Below, one piece after another: positions 13,607 to 25,600 of a DNA stretch of 64,000 nt. The DNA is from Methylomusa anaerophila. GTDB taxonomy: Bacteria; Bacillota; Negativicutes; Sporomusales; Sporomusaceae. Numbering within the stretch: position 1 is the stretch's first letter; each line of letters starts with the position of its first letter. Under the pieces are notes generated by a model, which worked only from the letters and a program-made list of their open reading frames with translations, searched no databases and was not told the DNA's origin. The position numbers and the translations under genes were made by a program. The stretch lies in NCBI RefSeq assembly GCF_003966895.1, contig NZ_AP018449.1:4543501-4607500 (forward strand), given 5' to 3'.

Positions 13607-16600
13607 CTACTTAAACATTTCCCAGATCACTTTTAATGCAGCGTCGCCAGTCCGGCTTTCTGGTCCGAACTGTTGCCGATTTATTGCCGGCGGCGGGTTG
13701 GGATGCCGCTTAATTATACGGGAGGCTGGCTCCTCCCAGGCTTCCAGGATCACATGGGCATTGGTGCCGCCATCGGCAAAACAGTTTATCGCAGCAATCC
13801 GGGGAGTATTTTTCCATTCGGTGAGCTTACGCGAAAAATAAAAGGGAGAAGATTCGATGTTGTAATGGGTCATGGGCTGTTCGCCGGACAAAAAGGGAAC
13901 AAACTGCCGGTATTGAAGCATCAAGGCAACTTTAATAAAACTGGCAATGCCTTCGGCGCACAACGGATGGCCGATATTGGGTTTTACCGATCCCAGCATC
14001 AGGGGCGATGTATTGTCCAGCCGGTAAACCGACTGGATGGCCTTGAGTTCCAGCAGATCCGTAACTTCAGAACCGGAACCGTTGGCTTCAATATAGATAA
14101 CTGCTTCCGGCTGCTTGCCACTCCTGGCCAAAGCTGTTTGCAAAACTTCTTTTTGCGCCTGTAGATTGGGAGTTGCCGGACCTGCCGTCCGCCCGTCGTT
14201 ATTGATGGCCAATGCTTTAATTACGGCATAAATCCGGTCTCCGTCCGCAAGCGCCTGCTCTACTGTTTTTAATAAGACCAGACCGGCGCCTTCCCCCAGG
14301 ACAATTCCCCGGGAACGCTGATCAAAGACATGAAAGACCGGATCCGGACTTAAAATTCCCCGCTGGTGGAATAACTGGTGGGATGCGTCCGTATTCAGCA
14401 GGCTCACGCCGCCAACGACAGCGGCTTCAATATCGCCGTTGTTCAAGGCCTGCATGGCCATATTCATACCGACTAAGGCCGAGGAACAGGCAGTGTCCAC
14501 GACAATGCTTGGGCCGCGAAGATCAAAATATTGCGAGATATTTGCCGCCAAATAGTTTTGTCCCACGGCGACAATGGGATTGATTGCCTGACGCAGGCTG
14601 GCTTCATCGGGGCGGTGGAGACTGCGGCCGCCAAGATAGACGCCAACCTGTTTTCCCTTTATTTCCGCCGGGGAATAGCCGGCGTGATACCATAGTTTCA
14701 GGCTCTCTTCCAGTATCACCAGGGCTTGCGGGTCCATTGCCCTGACATCCTTTTCCGGCATCATAAACAATTTTGCATCAAATTGCGTAATGTTGTCGAC
14801 CAGTCCCGCGGAAAAATTATTCAAGTACCCCCAGCGCTCCTCCGGCACGGAACGAATGGCCGACCTGCCTTCCGCCAACAGCTGCCAGTACTCTTCTAAA
14901 CTGTTTGCTCCCGGAAAACGGCAGGCAAGCCCAATCACGGCAATATCCTGCGGCTTGGAAGACCTGTAAATATGAGTATGAGATTCCGTTTGCAATCCCC
15001 GGCTCGCGGGAGATTCCGAAGGGATTGGGGGGGCGGGAAGCGATGAAGCCTGAGTTGGCGGCATATATTGTTCCGGACTCCCGGTATCCAGGATTTTGCC
15101 TAAAGAAGAAGCGTGATTATTGACAAGCCATGTTGCCAGGGACTCAATGGTTGAATATTCGAACAGAATTGAGGGATCTAAATCATTTGCCAGCAATTGA
15201 TTGATCGACCCCAATACTTGCGCCAGCAAAATGGAATCCATCCCGTAGTCTTGAAATGCCGTATCCATTTCCAGCTTGGCGGAATCTATCCTTAATTCCT
15301 GCGCGAACAAACCGACTAACCATTTTTGCGTTACCGTCAAAAGAGAAGCGGGGGCCGGCGGCGTTTTCGCGGCGGCAGGGCGCCGGGTCTGAATATTCGC
15401 TGTCAGGGTTTCTTGTTTTTTACGCTGCATTAGCTGGCGAGGCTGCCACAAATCCGGGTTGACCACTGCCGGCAGCACGACGGGACCCAGCTGCCCGGAT
15501 AGAATCTGATCCAGTAGCTGCAAGCCTTCTTCATTGGTATGGCTCAGCAAACCTGTCTGCTGATAGGCTTTGGTTTTGACCTCGCCCATGCCTGTCTCTT
15601 TCCAGCTGGGCCACACTATGCTGACGATCGGACAGGCATCCGCCCTGGCGTCCGCAAAATAGTCCATATAGGCGTTGGCCATGGCATAATCGCTTTGTCC
15701 GGCAGCTAAAGCGGGAATAATCGCCGATACCGATGAAAACAGGACAAAAAACTGCAACGGTTCATTGCTGAAGCTTTGATACAATATGTTCAGTCCGTCA
15801 ACCTTGGGATCCAGCACCTGTTGCATTCCCCCGACAGATTTCCGGATAAATGCGGGATTCTTGGCATCACCGACGCCGGCGCAATGAATGATTCCGCCAA
15901 TTGGGCCCATAGTGCCTTTTATTTCTTCCAGACTCTCCTGTACAGCCTGTTCATCGGTTAATGAAACAGACAACACCTGGACTTGTGCGCCCTGGGCTTC
16001 TAAGGCCCGTATAGCCTGAATTTTTTGGGCGACAGCGGTATTTTGCGACTGATAAGCATCCCATTCCGCCCGGGGCGGCATTGTCTCCCGGCCGGTGAGC
16101 ACCAGGCGCCTGACGCCATGCTTTGTTACAAAATGCCGGGCGCACTGGTAGCCTATGCCTCGCGTTCCCCCTGTAATCCATAACACATGTCCCTCAGGAA
16201 ATACCAGCGTTTGCTGACTGTTATTACTGCTATTACTGTTGTTACCGTCATCACTTTTTTCGAATTCATCAAGATAGGCGCGATAACGCTTCCCATCCCG
16301 GTAGCAGATTTCCGGGTCCTCACTTTCCAGGCAGAACTCGGAAGCGATCTGCCGCGCCAGCGCCTGATCACCGGTGGATGGGTCCGCATCCATATGCCGT
16401 GAACGCAGATGCCCGTATTCACTTTGCAGCATTCGGTACAGGCCGGCGCGGGCGGCGCCTGCTAAATTGACAACCGTATTCTGATAAGACTCCAGGCCTT
16501 TTGTCACACCGAGCAGCATCAGCCCTTCCCGCTGCCCGTACTCAGTCAATCGCTGCAGCCATGTTATCCAGTGGGATATTGGGCTTTTTCCCTGGCCGCA

Positions 16601-19600
16601 GCCAATCAAATCCACACAGCCGCCGTAATTTTTCCAATGCGTTTCCGGTTGCTGAAGCTGTGATTCAAGCTCATGGCTATTATAGGTATCTATATCTATT
16701 ATTTCACTCTTGAGAAAATGCCCGGCAAGCTGAATCGCCAATTCCATAGTTTCTTGCGTTGTCAAGATGGCGACAGTCCGGTCGGATATGGGGGCTGAAG
16801 CTGCGGAACAAGGTTCCCATTGTTTTTGTAAATAACGCACTGCCCGCTGTTGGGGGCGATCTTCAGACTTGGCGGGAAGAGTGGCGTCAAATAACCAATA
16901 CCGTTCTTTGGCAAAAGGATAGGTAGGCATGCTGATGCGGCGCGGCTTGACGTCTCCGTACAGCCGGTTCCAGTCAACAATGAGGCCTTTGACCCAAAGG
17001 TCGATAAGCTTTGCATACTTTCCTTTGGTAATCCAGGCAGCGACTGTTTTGGCCATATCTTCATCCGCGGCAAAAACATCCAGGGTTTCTTTATTGCGCT
17101 TTACCTGTCCCCGGTACACTTCCCCGCCGCCATCCCGGCCATCGGCATAACTTTTCAGTTTTTTCACAAGTTCCCTGACGGATCCCGCCAATACCGCCAG
17201 GCGCTCTTCCATGGCCTCCCGGCCTGCCTGGAGGGTGTAAGCCACATCGGCCAAATCATTATCCGTGAATTGCCGCTCCTCAATCGCCGCCAGCAATTGC
17301 CGCACCTGCTCCCGCAGCCGTTCTTCATTCTTTGCCGACAGCACGATAATGGCCGGATTCCCCGCGTTGACCGCAATCGGCGGCCGGGCCGGGTCCCGGG
17401 CTATATATTCTTCGATAACGATGTGAGCGTTTGCCCCGCCCGCCCCAAAGGACGAGATGCCGGCAATCCGCGGATATTCCTTGCTTTCGCCGCCTTTTTC
17501 AACCACCGGCCGTTTCCATTCCGCCAGTTCCTGCTGGACCACAAAGGGGGTATTACTGAAATCAATGTTGGGATTTAAGGTCTGAGAATGGAGTGAAGGC
17601 GCCAGTTGCTGATACTTTAACTGCAGCAGTATTTTCGTTACTCCGGCAATGCCGGCCGCGCTCTCGCAATGGCCGATGTTGGACTTGGCCGAGCCGATGG
17701 CGCAGAACTGCTTGTCCTGGGTGTATGCCTGGAAGGTTTTTGTCAGGCCGGTGATTTCAATGGGGTCCCCCAGGGAAGTGCCGGTGCCGTGGGCCTCAAT
17801 ATAACTGATGGTCCGGGGATCAATCCCGGCTTCTTGAAAGGCCCGGCCAATGACACTGGCCTGGGCATTGGGATTGGGAACGGTGTAGCCGTTGGTTTTT
17901 CCCCCATGATTGAGGGCGGTCCCTTTGATGATGCCATAGATGTGGTCGCCGTCGGCAACGGCTTTCGCCAGCGGTTTCAGGAGCACGGCTCCCACGCCTT
18001 CTCCCGGCACATAGCCGTCGCCGCCCTGGCCGAAGCTTTCGCAGCGGCCTTTGCTGGAGGCGAACTTGCCCTGGCTAAGCATCAAGTATTTGTTGGGATG
18101 AATGGAAACATTGACGCCGCCCGCAATCGCCGCTTCGCAGTTACCCCGCTGCAGGCTCTGACAGGCCAGATGGATGGCGGTCAGAGAAGAGGAGCACATG
18201 GTATCCACCGCCAGGCTGGGTCCATGGAAGTTGCAGAAATAGGATACCCGGTTGGCGATGGACGACGGGTTGCCGGACGCGGCGACCGGCCGGCCCTGGA
18301 TTTGTTCCTGGGCGCCGTAGAGCTGGTACTCTTCGTACATCACCCCGACATATACCCCCACATTGCCCCCCAGGCCAAAGTCCTGACGCAGGCCCAGGGT
18401 TTCCCGGGTATAGCCCGCGTCCTCCAGGGTTTCATAGACACACTGCAGGAACAACCGCTCCTGGGGATCCATGATTTGGGCTTCCCGCGGTGAAATATTG
18501 AAAAACAGCGGATCGAACTGATCCACGCCGTTAATAAAGCCGCCCCACTTGCTGTAGGCTTTGCCGGGCTTATTTTTATCGGCGTCAAAGTACAGGCTGT
18601 GGTCCCAGCGCTCTTTAGGGATTTCGGTGATGCAGTCCTTGCCGTCCCGCAGGTTTTGCCAGAATTGCCGGATATTATCCGCCTGGGGATAGCGGCCGGC
18701 GACCCCAATGACGGCAATGTCCAAGGCCGCTGTTTCTTCCCGCTTCTCCGGCCGCAGCGAGGCAAAGCGCAGACGCCGGCGGCTGCCGGCGGTCAGTTCC
18801 TCGGCCTCGGTCCCGGTCACAGCCGTTAAATTTTGGTAATTACCGGCGGGCGCCGCCGCTATATCCTCAATTCCCACTAATTCTGTCAGTTGGCCGCGAT
18901 AGTTTTCCAGGAAATAGCCGGTTAAATCTTTAATGTTTTGGTATTCAAAAAATAGTGTTTTCGGCAATAAACCGAATATCTTTTCCAATTGATTGGTCAA
19001 TTGCATGACCATCATGGAATCAATTCCATATTGTTCCATCGGTGCAGCCGCCTCAATGCGGTGCGCCGGCAGCTTGATGGCGGTGGAAAGCAGCCGTTTG
19101 AAGTAATTTACGGCTTTTTCCTGGAATGAATTTTGGTCAATGGCTGGTACGGCTTTGTTTTCTTCTCTGGTATGAGGGGCATTGGGCGCGTTTATGGCTG
19201 CCGTTCCCGTCTGTTCCCCGAGGAATGCCGCCCGCAGCCGCTTAAGTTCCCCTTCCATCACCAGGACCTGATCCTGGCCGGAGGCCAGGCCCTGATACAG
19301 GGCCCGGATGCCGGTTGCTGTCCCCATGGCGACCATACCGGTGGTTTGCCGCAGCATCTTTTCGGTTTCCGCATCCACACGCATCCCGCCCTCCTGCCAC
19401 AACGGCCAGTTGACCGACAGGGTTTGACCGCGGCGTTGCTGTGAGGCCACCAGCGTATTGCGATATCTGGCATAGGCGTCCATAAAGGCGTTGGCGGCTG
19501 CATAGTCGGCCTGGCCCGCATTGCCGAAAACTCCCGTTCCGGATGAAAAGAGGATGAAAAAGTCCAGCGGCTGATGCTGGCTGGCCTGATCCAGATGCAC

Positions 19601-22600
19601 CAGGCCGGTGACCTTGGGCGCCAGCACTTCCAAGACTTCAGCTTTCGTCTTTTTAATAATGAAGTTGTCCTTAATCACACCGGCGCTGTGAATGATGCCA
19701 TTGAGGCCGCCAAAGTCGGTCTGGATGCTTTGGATTAAGTCGGCGACTGCTTTCTCCCGGGTCACATCGACTTGCCGGTAGACAATCCGGGCGCCCTGGG
19801 CTTCCGCCTGCTTAAGCTTGGCTTGCCTGTCGGCAGTGAGCGGGGAGCGGCCGGTGAGGATCAGGGTGGTATCCTTGACTTTTTGTGCAATTTCCCGGGC
19901 AAAAAGGAGTCCCAGGCCGCCGGCGCCGCCGGTAATTAAATAGACTCCCTGATCTTTCCAGGGAATTCTTCCTGCTGCCGGTGAGGCTTCCATTTCGCTC
20001 AAGGCGGCAACATAGCGCTTGCCGTCCTGGTAGCGAACCTGACTATTTATGATGCTTCGGCTGTCCGCCTGCAATTTCTCTATGATTCCTGCCGGATCTT
20101 CATCCGGTTCCACTTCAATCAACTGCCCGATAATTTGGGGATTTTCCCACCGGGCTGTTTTCAGAAATCCGGCCAGGCCGGTGAACAATTGCTGTTCCTC
20201 CCGGTTGGGAACAACGATCTGGAGCAGCACCTTGCCCGCAGGTTTGCTTTTAAGAATGCTTTGGATTTCTTCAAATACCTGGGCGGCATAGTCGGGAAAT
20301 TTCTCAATGCCGTCCTGTTCGGACGCCAGCGTGAGGCAACGCACCCCGCTCATCCGGGATTCGATGGTTTCCCGGGAAATGTTATTGGGCTCGCAGAGCA
20401 TCACCACCTGCTGAACATAGGCAGGGGCTGCAGCTTCTTGGGCAACGGCTTGTTCTTTCCAGCCGGGATAGAGCATCAGCGTGCCGGGAGTCGCCGCCTT
20501 CCCTGCCGGACCTACCTCGCCTTCCAGCCCTCGGGACGAGAATCCCTTGATCCGCACACAAACATTTCCTTGAGCGTCATAGAGGTCAATATCCAGTTTC
20601 TGCACTTTATCCCCGGCTTTACCGCCGTCACTGCGGCGGATCAGCGCCCACATGGCGGCAGTACAGCCGGCGTGGATTTCAAGCGCCGTAAGCGCAAATG
20701 GCAGGAACGGCTTGAGGGCGGCTTTACCTTTTGGATCACCGGCGCCCAGCAGGAAACCGATTGACGTCTGCAAGGCGGAATCCAGCAAACCGGGGTGCAG
20801 GACAAAGTGTTCCAGGGTATCGGCAACAGCGGCCGGCAAAGACAATTTCGCCAACACCTGGTCCGCTCCCGCATACAGCATCTCAATCCCCTGGTGTCCC
20901 GGGCCATATTGCAGGCCCATGGCTTGAAACGCCTGGTAACATTGACTGGCGGAAAAAGTGCTTTGGCTGCATTGAGCCTGTAAGGCCGGCAGATCCGCCG
21001 GGGGAATTTTTTCAACCGGACTCAGCACGGCGCTGCCCTGGCTGTGCACTACCGGTCCGGCGCCGGCCGCTTCCGTATATATTTCAAAAGCAATCTTACC
21101 GTTATCTTCCGGGAAGAGCCCAATGTGTACCTGAACTGGCTGTTCGCCCACGGCAAGGGGCCGGACCCATACTACATTTTCCAGCCGGATCCCGCTCTGA
21201 CCGGCTTGGAAACTTCCTGTCGCCTGCGCCACTGCCGCCCGGGCCATTTCCAGATAGGCTACCCCGGGTAAAACCGGCTGCCCCTTTACTACATGATCGG
21301 CCAGGAAAAACTCCTGCCCGGTAAAGGTGGAGCTGAACCGCTGCTCCGAAAGATCGGAGGTGTTTTGATGCAGCAGCGGGTGAAGGGCTGCTGCCGTGAC
21401 TGCGGCTGCGGCCGAACTGTTGCCGGGTTGAGCGCCGCTGGGGGATACCCAGTAGTGTTCCCTGGCGAAGGGATAGGTGGGAAGACCGACGCAGCGGGGT
21501 TTGGCATCGCCGAACATCCCGTCCCAGGGGAGATCGTAACCCTGACAATAAAGGTCGGCTAATACATAGAGTGTTTCCTGATATTTATTCCTGTTCTCTT
21601 TTAATGCCCAACTGCGCTGCAGCAGTTCTTCCCCATACTCCTGCATTGCTTTTTGGCCCTTAAAATCCCGCGGAACCTTTCCCTGAAACAGGTTAGGCAG
21701 CCTTTCCTCACCGCCTGCCTGCTGCCATACATATACGGCATCCTCGCGGTCCTGGATCACGATGGCGCAGCGGTGGTTAAAATGCTGGCGGCCTGCCAGC
21801 AAGGTATAACTGACCGGCAACAGGTCTTTTCCCTGCCAATCCTTATTTTGCAGTATCGCAATCATATCCCTGATTTTTTCCTGCAAAGCCTCCCGGGTCT
21901 TGGCGGACAGGGCCAGCAAAAAGAAAGGTACTTGCTCCGGCTGGCTGCCGGCTTGTTCAGGCGTATAGCTTTGCACCACCATGTGAGCGTTGGTTCCGCT
22001 CATGCCGAAAGCGCTGACGGCTCCGGTCCGGTCTTTGGCACCCGCCTGCGGCCAGGGTTTGCCGGCTTTATTGACATAAAACGGGCTCTCTTGCCAGTTG
22101 ATATAATCATTTTCCTGTTCACAGTGCAAACTGGCAGGAATTGTTTCATGGCGCAGGGCCTGTACCAGGCTGATCAGGCTGACTAAGCCGGAGGCCGCAA
22201 AGGTATGGCCGAAGTTGGTCTTGGTTGAGGTAAGGGCGCAATAACTCTGTTTCCGGGTATAATCCTTAAAAGCATCATACAACGCGTTTATTTCTACCGG
22301 ATCACCCAATTTAGTGCCGGTGCCGTGGGTCACGATATATTCGATTTCTTCCGGATTCAGCCGGTATTGTTCGTAGACAGCTTTCAAGAGCCCGGTTTGC
22401 GAGCTGCCGCTGGGGGCGGTGATTCCGTTGGTTTTGCCGTCATAATTAATGCCGCTTCCTTTGATGACGGCATAAATCTGATCGCCGTCAGCCTGCGCCT
22501 GGGACAGCCGCTTGAGCACTACCGCCGCCACGGCTTCGCCGGGCACCAGACCGTTGGCCCGCTTGTCGAAGGCATAGCACCGGCAGTCCGCGGACAGCAT

Positions 22601-25600
22601 TCCGGCTTGGGTTAATACTTCAAACATGTCGGCCAGGAGCAACAAATTGACACCGGCAGCAAGGGCGGTATCGCACTCCTGGTTGCGCAAGCTCCAGCAG
22701 GCTTGATGGGCGGCGACCAAACCGGAAGAACAGGCTGTATTAATAGCCATATTGGGTCCGCTGAGATTCAAAAAGTAGGCCAGGCGGGCGGCTAAAATGG
22801 CATTGTGATTGGAGGTAATATTGGCCTTTTCCGGGGCCAGCTGTCCGTATTGGCCGTCTTCAACTCCCACGAACATCCCGATCTTGCTTGTTTTAATCCT
22901 TGCTGCCCCGTAACCGGCATCTTCCAAAGCTTTCCAGGATTCTTGCAGCAACAGCCGTTGTCTGGGATCCATAATCTCTGCTTCCAGGGGTGAAATCTCA
23001 AAAAACAGCGGGTCAAATTCCCTCATGCCCGGCAGCAGGCCGCATCTCCATTTGGAACCACGGCCGGTAAACCGGTCGGCGGGAACTTCTCTTACCGCTT
23101 CCTGTCCCTGGGCCAGGATTGCCCACATCTCGTCAATATTCCGGGCATCGGGAAACCTGCCGCTCATACCGATAATGGCAATGGGTTCCGGAACGCCGCC
23201 GGCACTTGGGGGCGAGTTGATGATTTCAAACCGGGGCTGGCCAGGTTCCAGGCGCGCTGCAACCGCAGTAACCGCTGCCGCCGCTTCCTTTTGCGGCCCA
23301 ACCGGCCCGGCAGCTTCTTCTTCCCGGTAAAACTCCCTGATGGCGGCTTGATGCCCGGTTAAAAAGTATTGGGTTAATTTTGCCAATGTGGAATACTGGA
23401 AAAATAGGGCGGGCGTTATTTCTATTCCATAATGGTTGGTTAATAATGTCGCAAACTCGGCTAAACTAAGGGAGTCAAAGCCGAAGTCGGCCAGGTTTGC
23501 TTCGGCGTCCAGCTTATCCCGGGAGATTTTGAGCAGATTGCTGATATTCTCTTTTAGATCCCACTCCAGGCACTCTTCCAAACTTAATCCTTTTATTTCC
23601 GCCCGCCGGCCTTTGCCAGGCGAGCCTGAAACGGCAGAACCCAACGGCGCCGGTTGGTCTTTAACCAAATCTAAAAAGCGGTTTACCCGGCTGCGTTGTC
23701 CGACCAATACCAAAGATTGGGCGCTGCCTTGGGACAGGATGCGGTCCAGCACAGCCATGCCTTCTTCTGCTTCTAAAAAACGCTGGCCGCTGGATTTTAG
23801 ATACATTTTGGCATTTTCATCATCTTGATGTCCCATGCCGCCGTCTTTCCACAGCGGCCAGTTGATCACAACCGCCTTGCCCGGCCGCTGCCGCTGATTG
23901 CGATAGTGAGCATAGGCCATTAGAAAACGATTGCCGATGGCATAGTCACAGGACCCAAAGTCCCCCAGAATTGCCGCCGATGAGGAAAAATAGCAGATAA
24001 AATCAAGGGGTTCTTCCGGAAGCAGGTCATCGAGCACCAGGGCGCCTTTGATTTTGGGCGCCAACACTTCTGTAAAGCTTGGGATTTCTTTTTCAAAAAT
24101 GGTTTGGTTGCTTTCCGTTCCGGCGGCATGAATGACTCCGTGTATGCTGCCGAAATGTTCTTTGGCCCGGTTTAATTTTTCTTTCATGCGGGTTTCATCA
24201 CAAACGTCGGCTTGTATGTACAAAACCCGGCTGCCTAAATCTTCCAACGCTTTGATTTTGGCTTGTTTTTCGTCATCAATTGCCGACCGGCCGGTCAGGA
24301 TTAGCTGCACGGGCTGCATTTTGGCAATGTGCTGCGCGATCAGGAATCCCAGTCCGCCGCAGCCGCCGGTTATGAGGTAGGTTCCTTCCGCTCGCCATAC
24401 CCGCTGACCTGCTTGCAGTGATGTGGGGCGAATCCGGCATACATGCCGCTGCCCGTCTTGATACAATACACTTTGGGCTTTGCCTGTTTGCAGTTCGCCC
24501 CAGAGTAGCCGCAGCCAATCTTCCACATCTATGTCAATTTCCTGGCGCCCCTCACTGGCCCCGCGGCAAATTAAAGCCACTTGCGTATGCGGCAGAACAA
24601 GTCCCAAAGAGCGTTCAAAGCCAATCCAGGATTCCAGGTAACACCGCTCCAAGGCGCTCTGGTACTGAGCGGCTAACAGGAGGCGGCCGGGATTCAGTTT
24701 GACGGCGGTGATGGCCTGCAGAATGCGGACAATACAGGCGGCATCCTGGATGTGGCCTTTGTCCTCAAGGGCCCATAAATAGAGGATGGCGTCTACGTTG
24801 CCGTACTCTTCCCGGATGCTCCGGAAAGCATTCTGATAGGTGTCTCGGTCTATAGGTGAGATGCTGTACATTTGCCGGGAGTGTTTCTGATAGCCGGCGC
24901 TTTGCGAGATAAAGATGATCCGGGTTTGCTGCCCAAGGGCTTGTACAGCATCAATGACCCGTTGTTGATACGCCGGATTGGAAAGAAAACAGACCACGGT
25001 CTTGATTTCGGCCGGGGCCGGCGCCGGCAGGGTCTGCTCCTCCCAGCTTTCCTCAAAGGTCATCATCTCAAAGGGTTCCTGGGAGGGGGAAACCGGAGCG
25101 TCCTCTGCGTTCTCCTGCATTTGCAGGCCCCTCATCCCCGCACAAACGCGCCCGTACTCGTCGCCCAAGTCAGTATCGGGTTTCCCGCGTTTCCGCGCCT
25201 TATCCCCGGCTGTTGCAGCGGCAACGGCGCCGGCTGCGGCGATCCAATAGCTCTCCCGGGCGAAAGGATAGGTGGGCAGGGAAATTCTAGCGTACTGTTC
25301 GTTTGTAAACAGCTCCCCGAAATCCAGTTCATATCCCTGAACATACAGATCGGCTACCGTGGATAGATGCTCCAGATATTCGCCGGCATTACCGGCGTTA
25401 TGGCAGTTCTCAATGCACTCGTTCCCGTATCGTTTCAAGGCTGGCTGTTCCCGCTGATCGTTCTCCCGCAGTTCGGAAACATAGATTTGGGACACCTTGC
25501 CCTTTGCCAGCCATTTTTTTAAAAGTCCAATCAGTTCCTCCCGGCTGCGGACGACGCAGGCCAGGCGATGGTTGAAGTGTTTTCTTCCCAGCAGCAGGGT

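Noticed and set aside
17669..18493. 274-codon plus-strand ORF, with a similar one at 6671-6982
   Set aside because: Antisense to KS8 and KS11; the apparent conservation between the two merely reflects the duplicated KS DNA.
22300..22740. KS7 as a non-elongating KS
   Set aside because: It has VTHGTGT in place of EAHGTGT and CSSG at the active site, but Cys and both His residues remain, so it should elongate.
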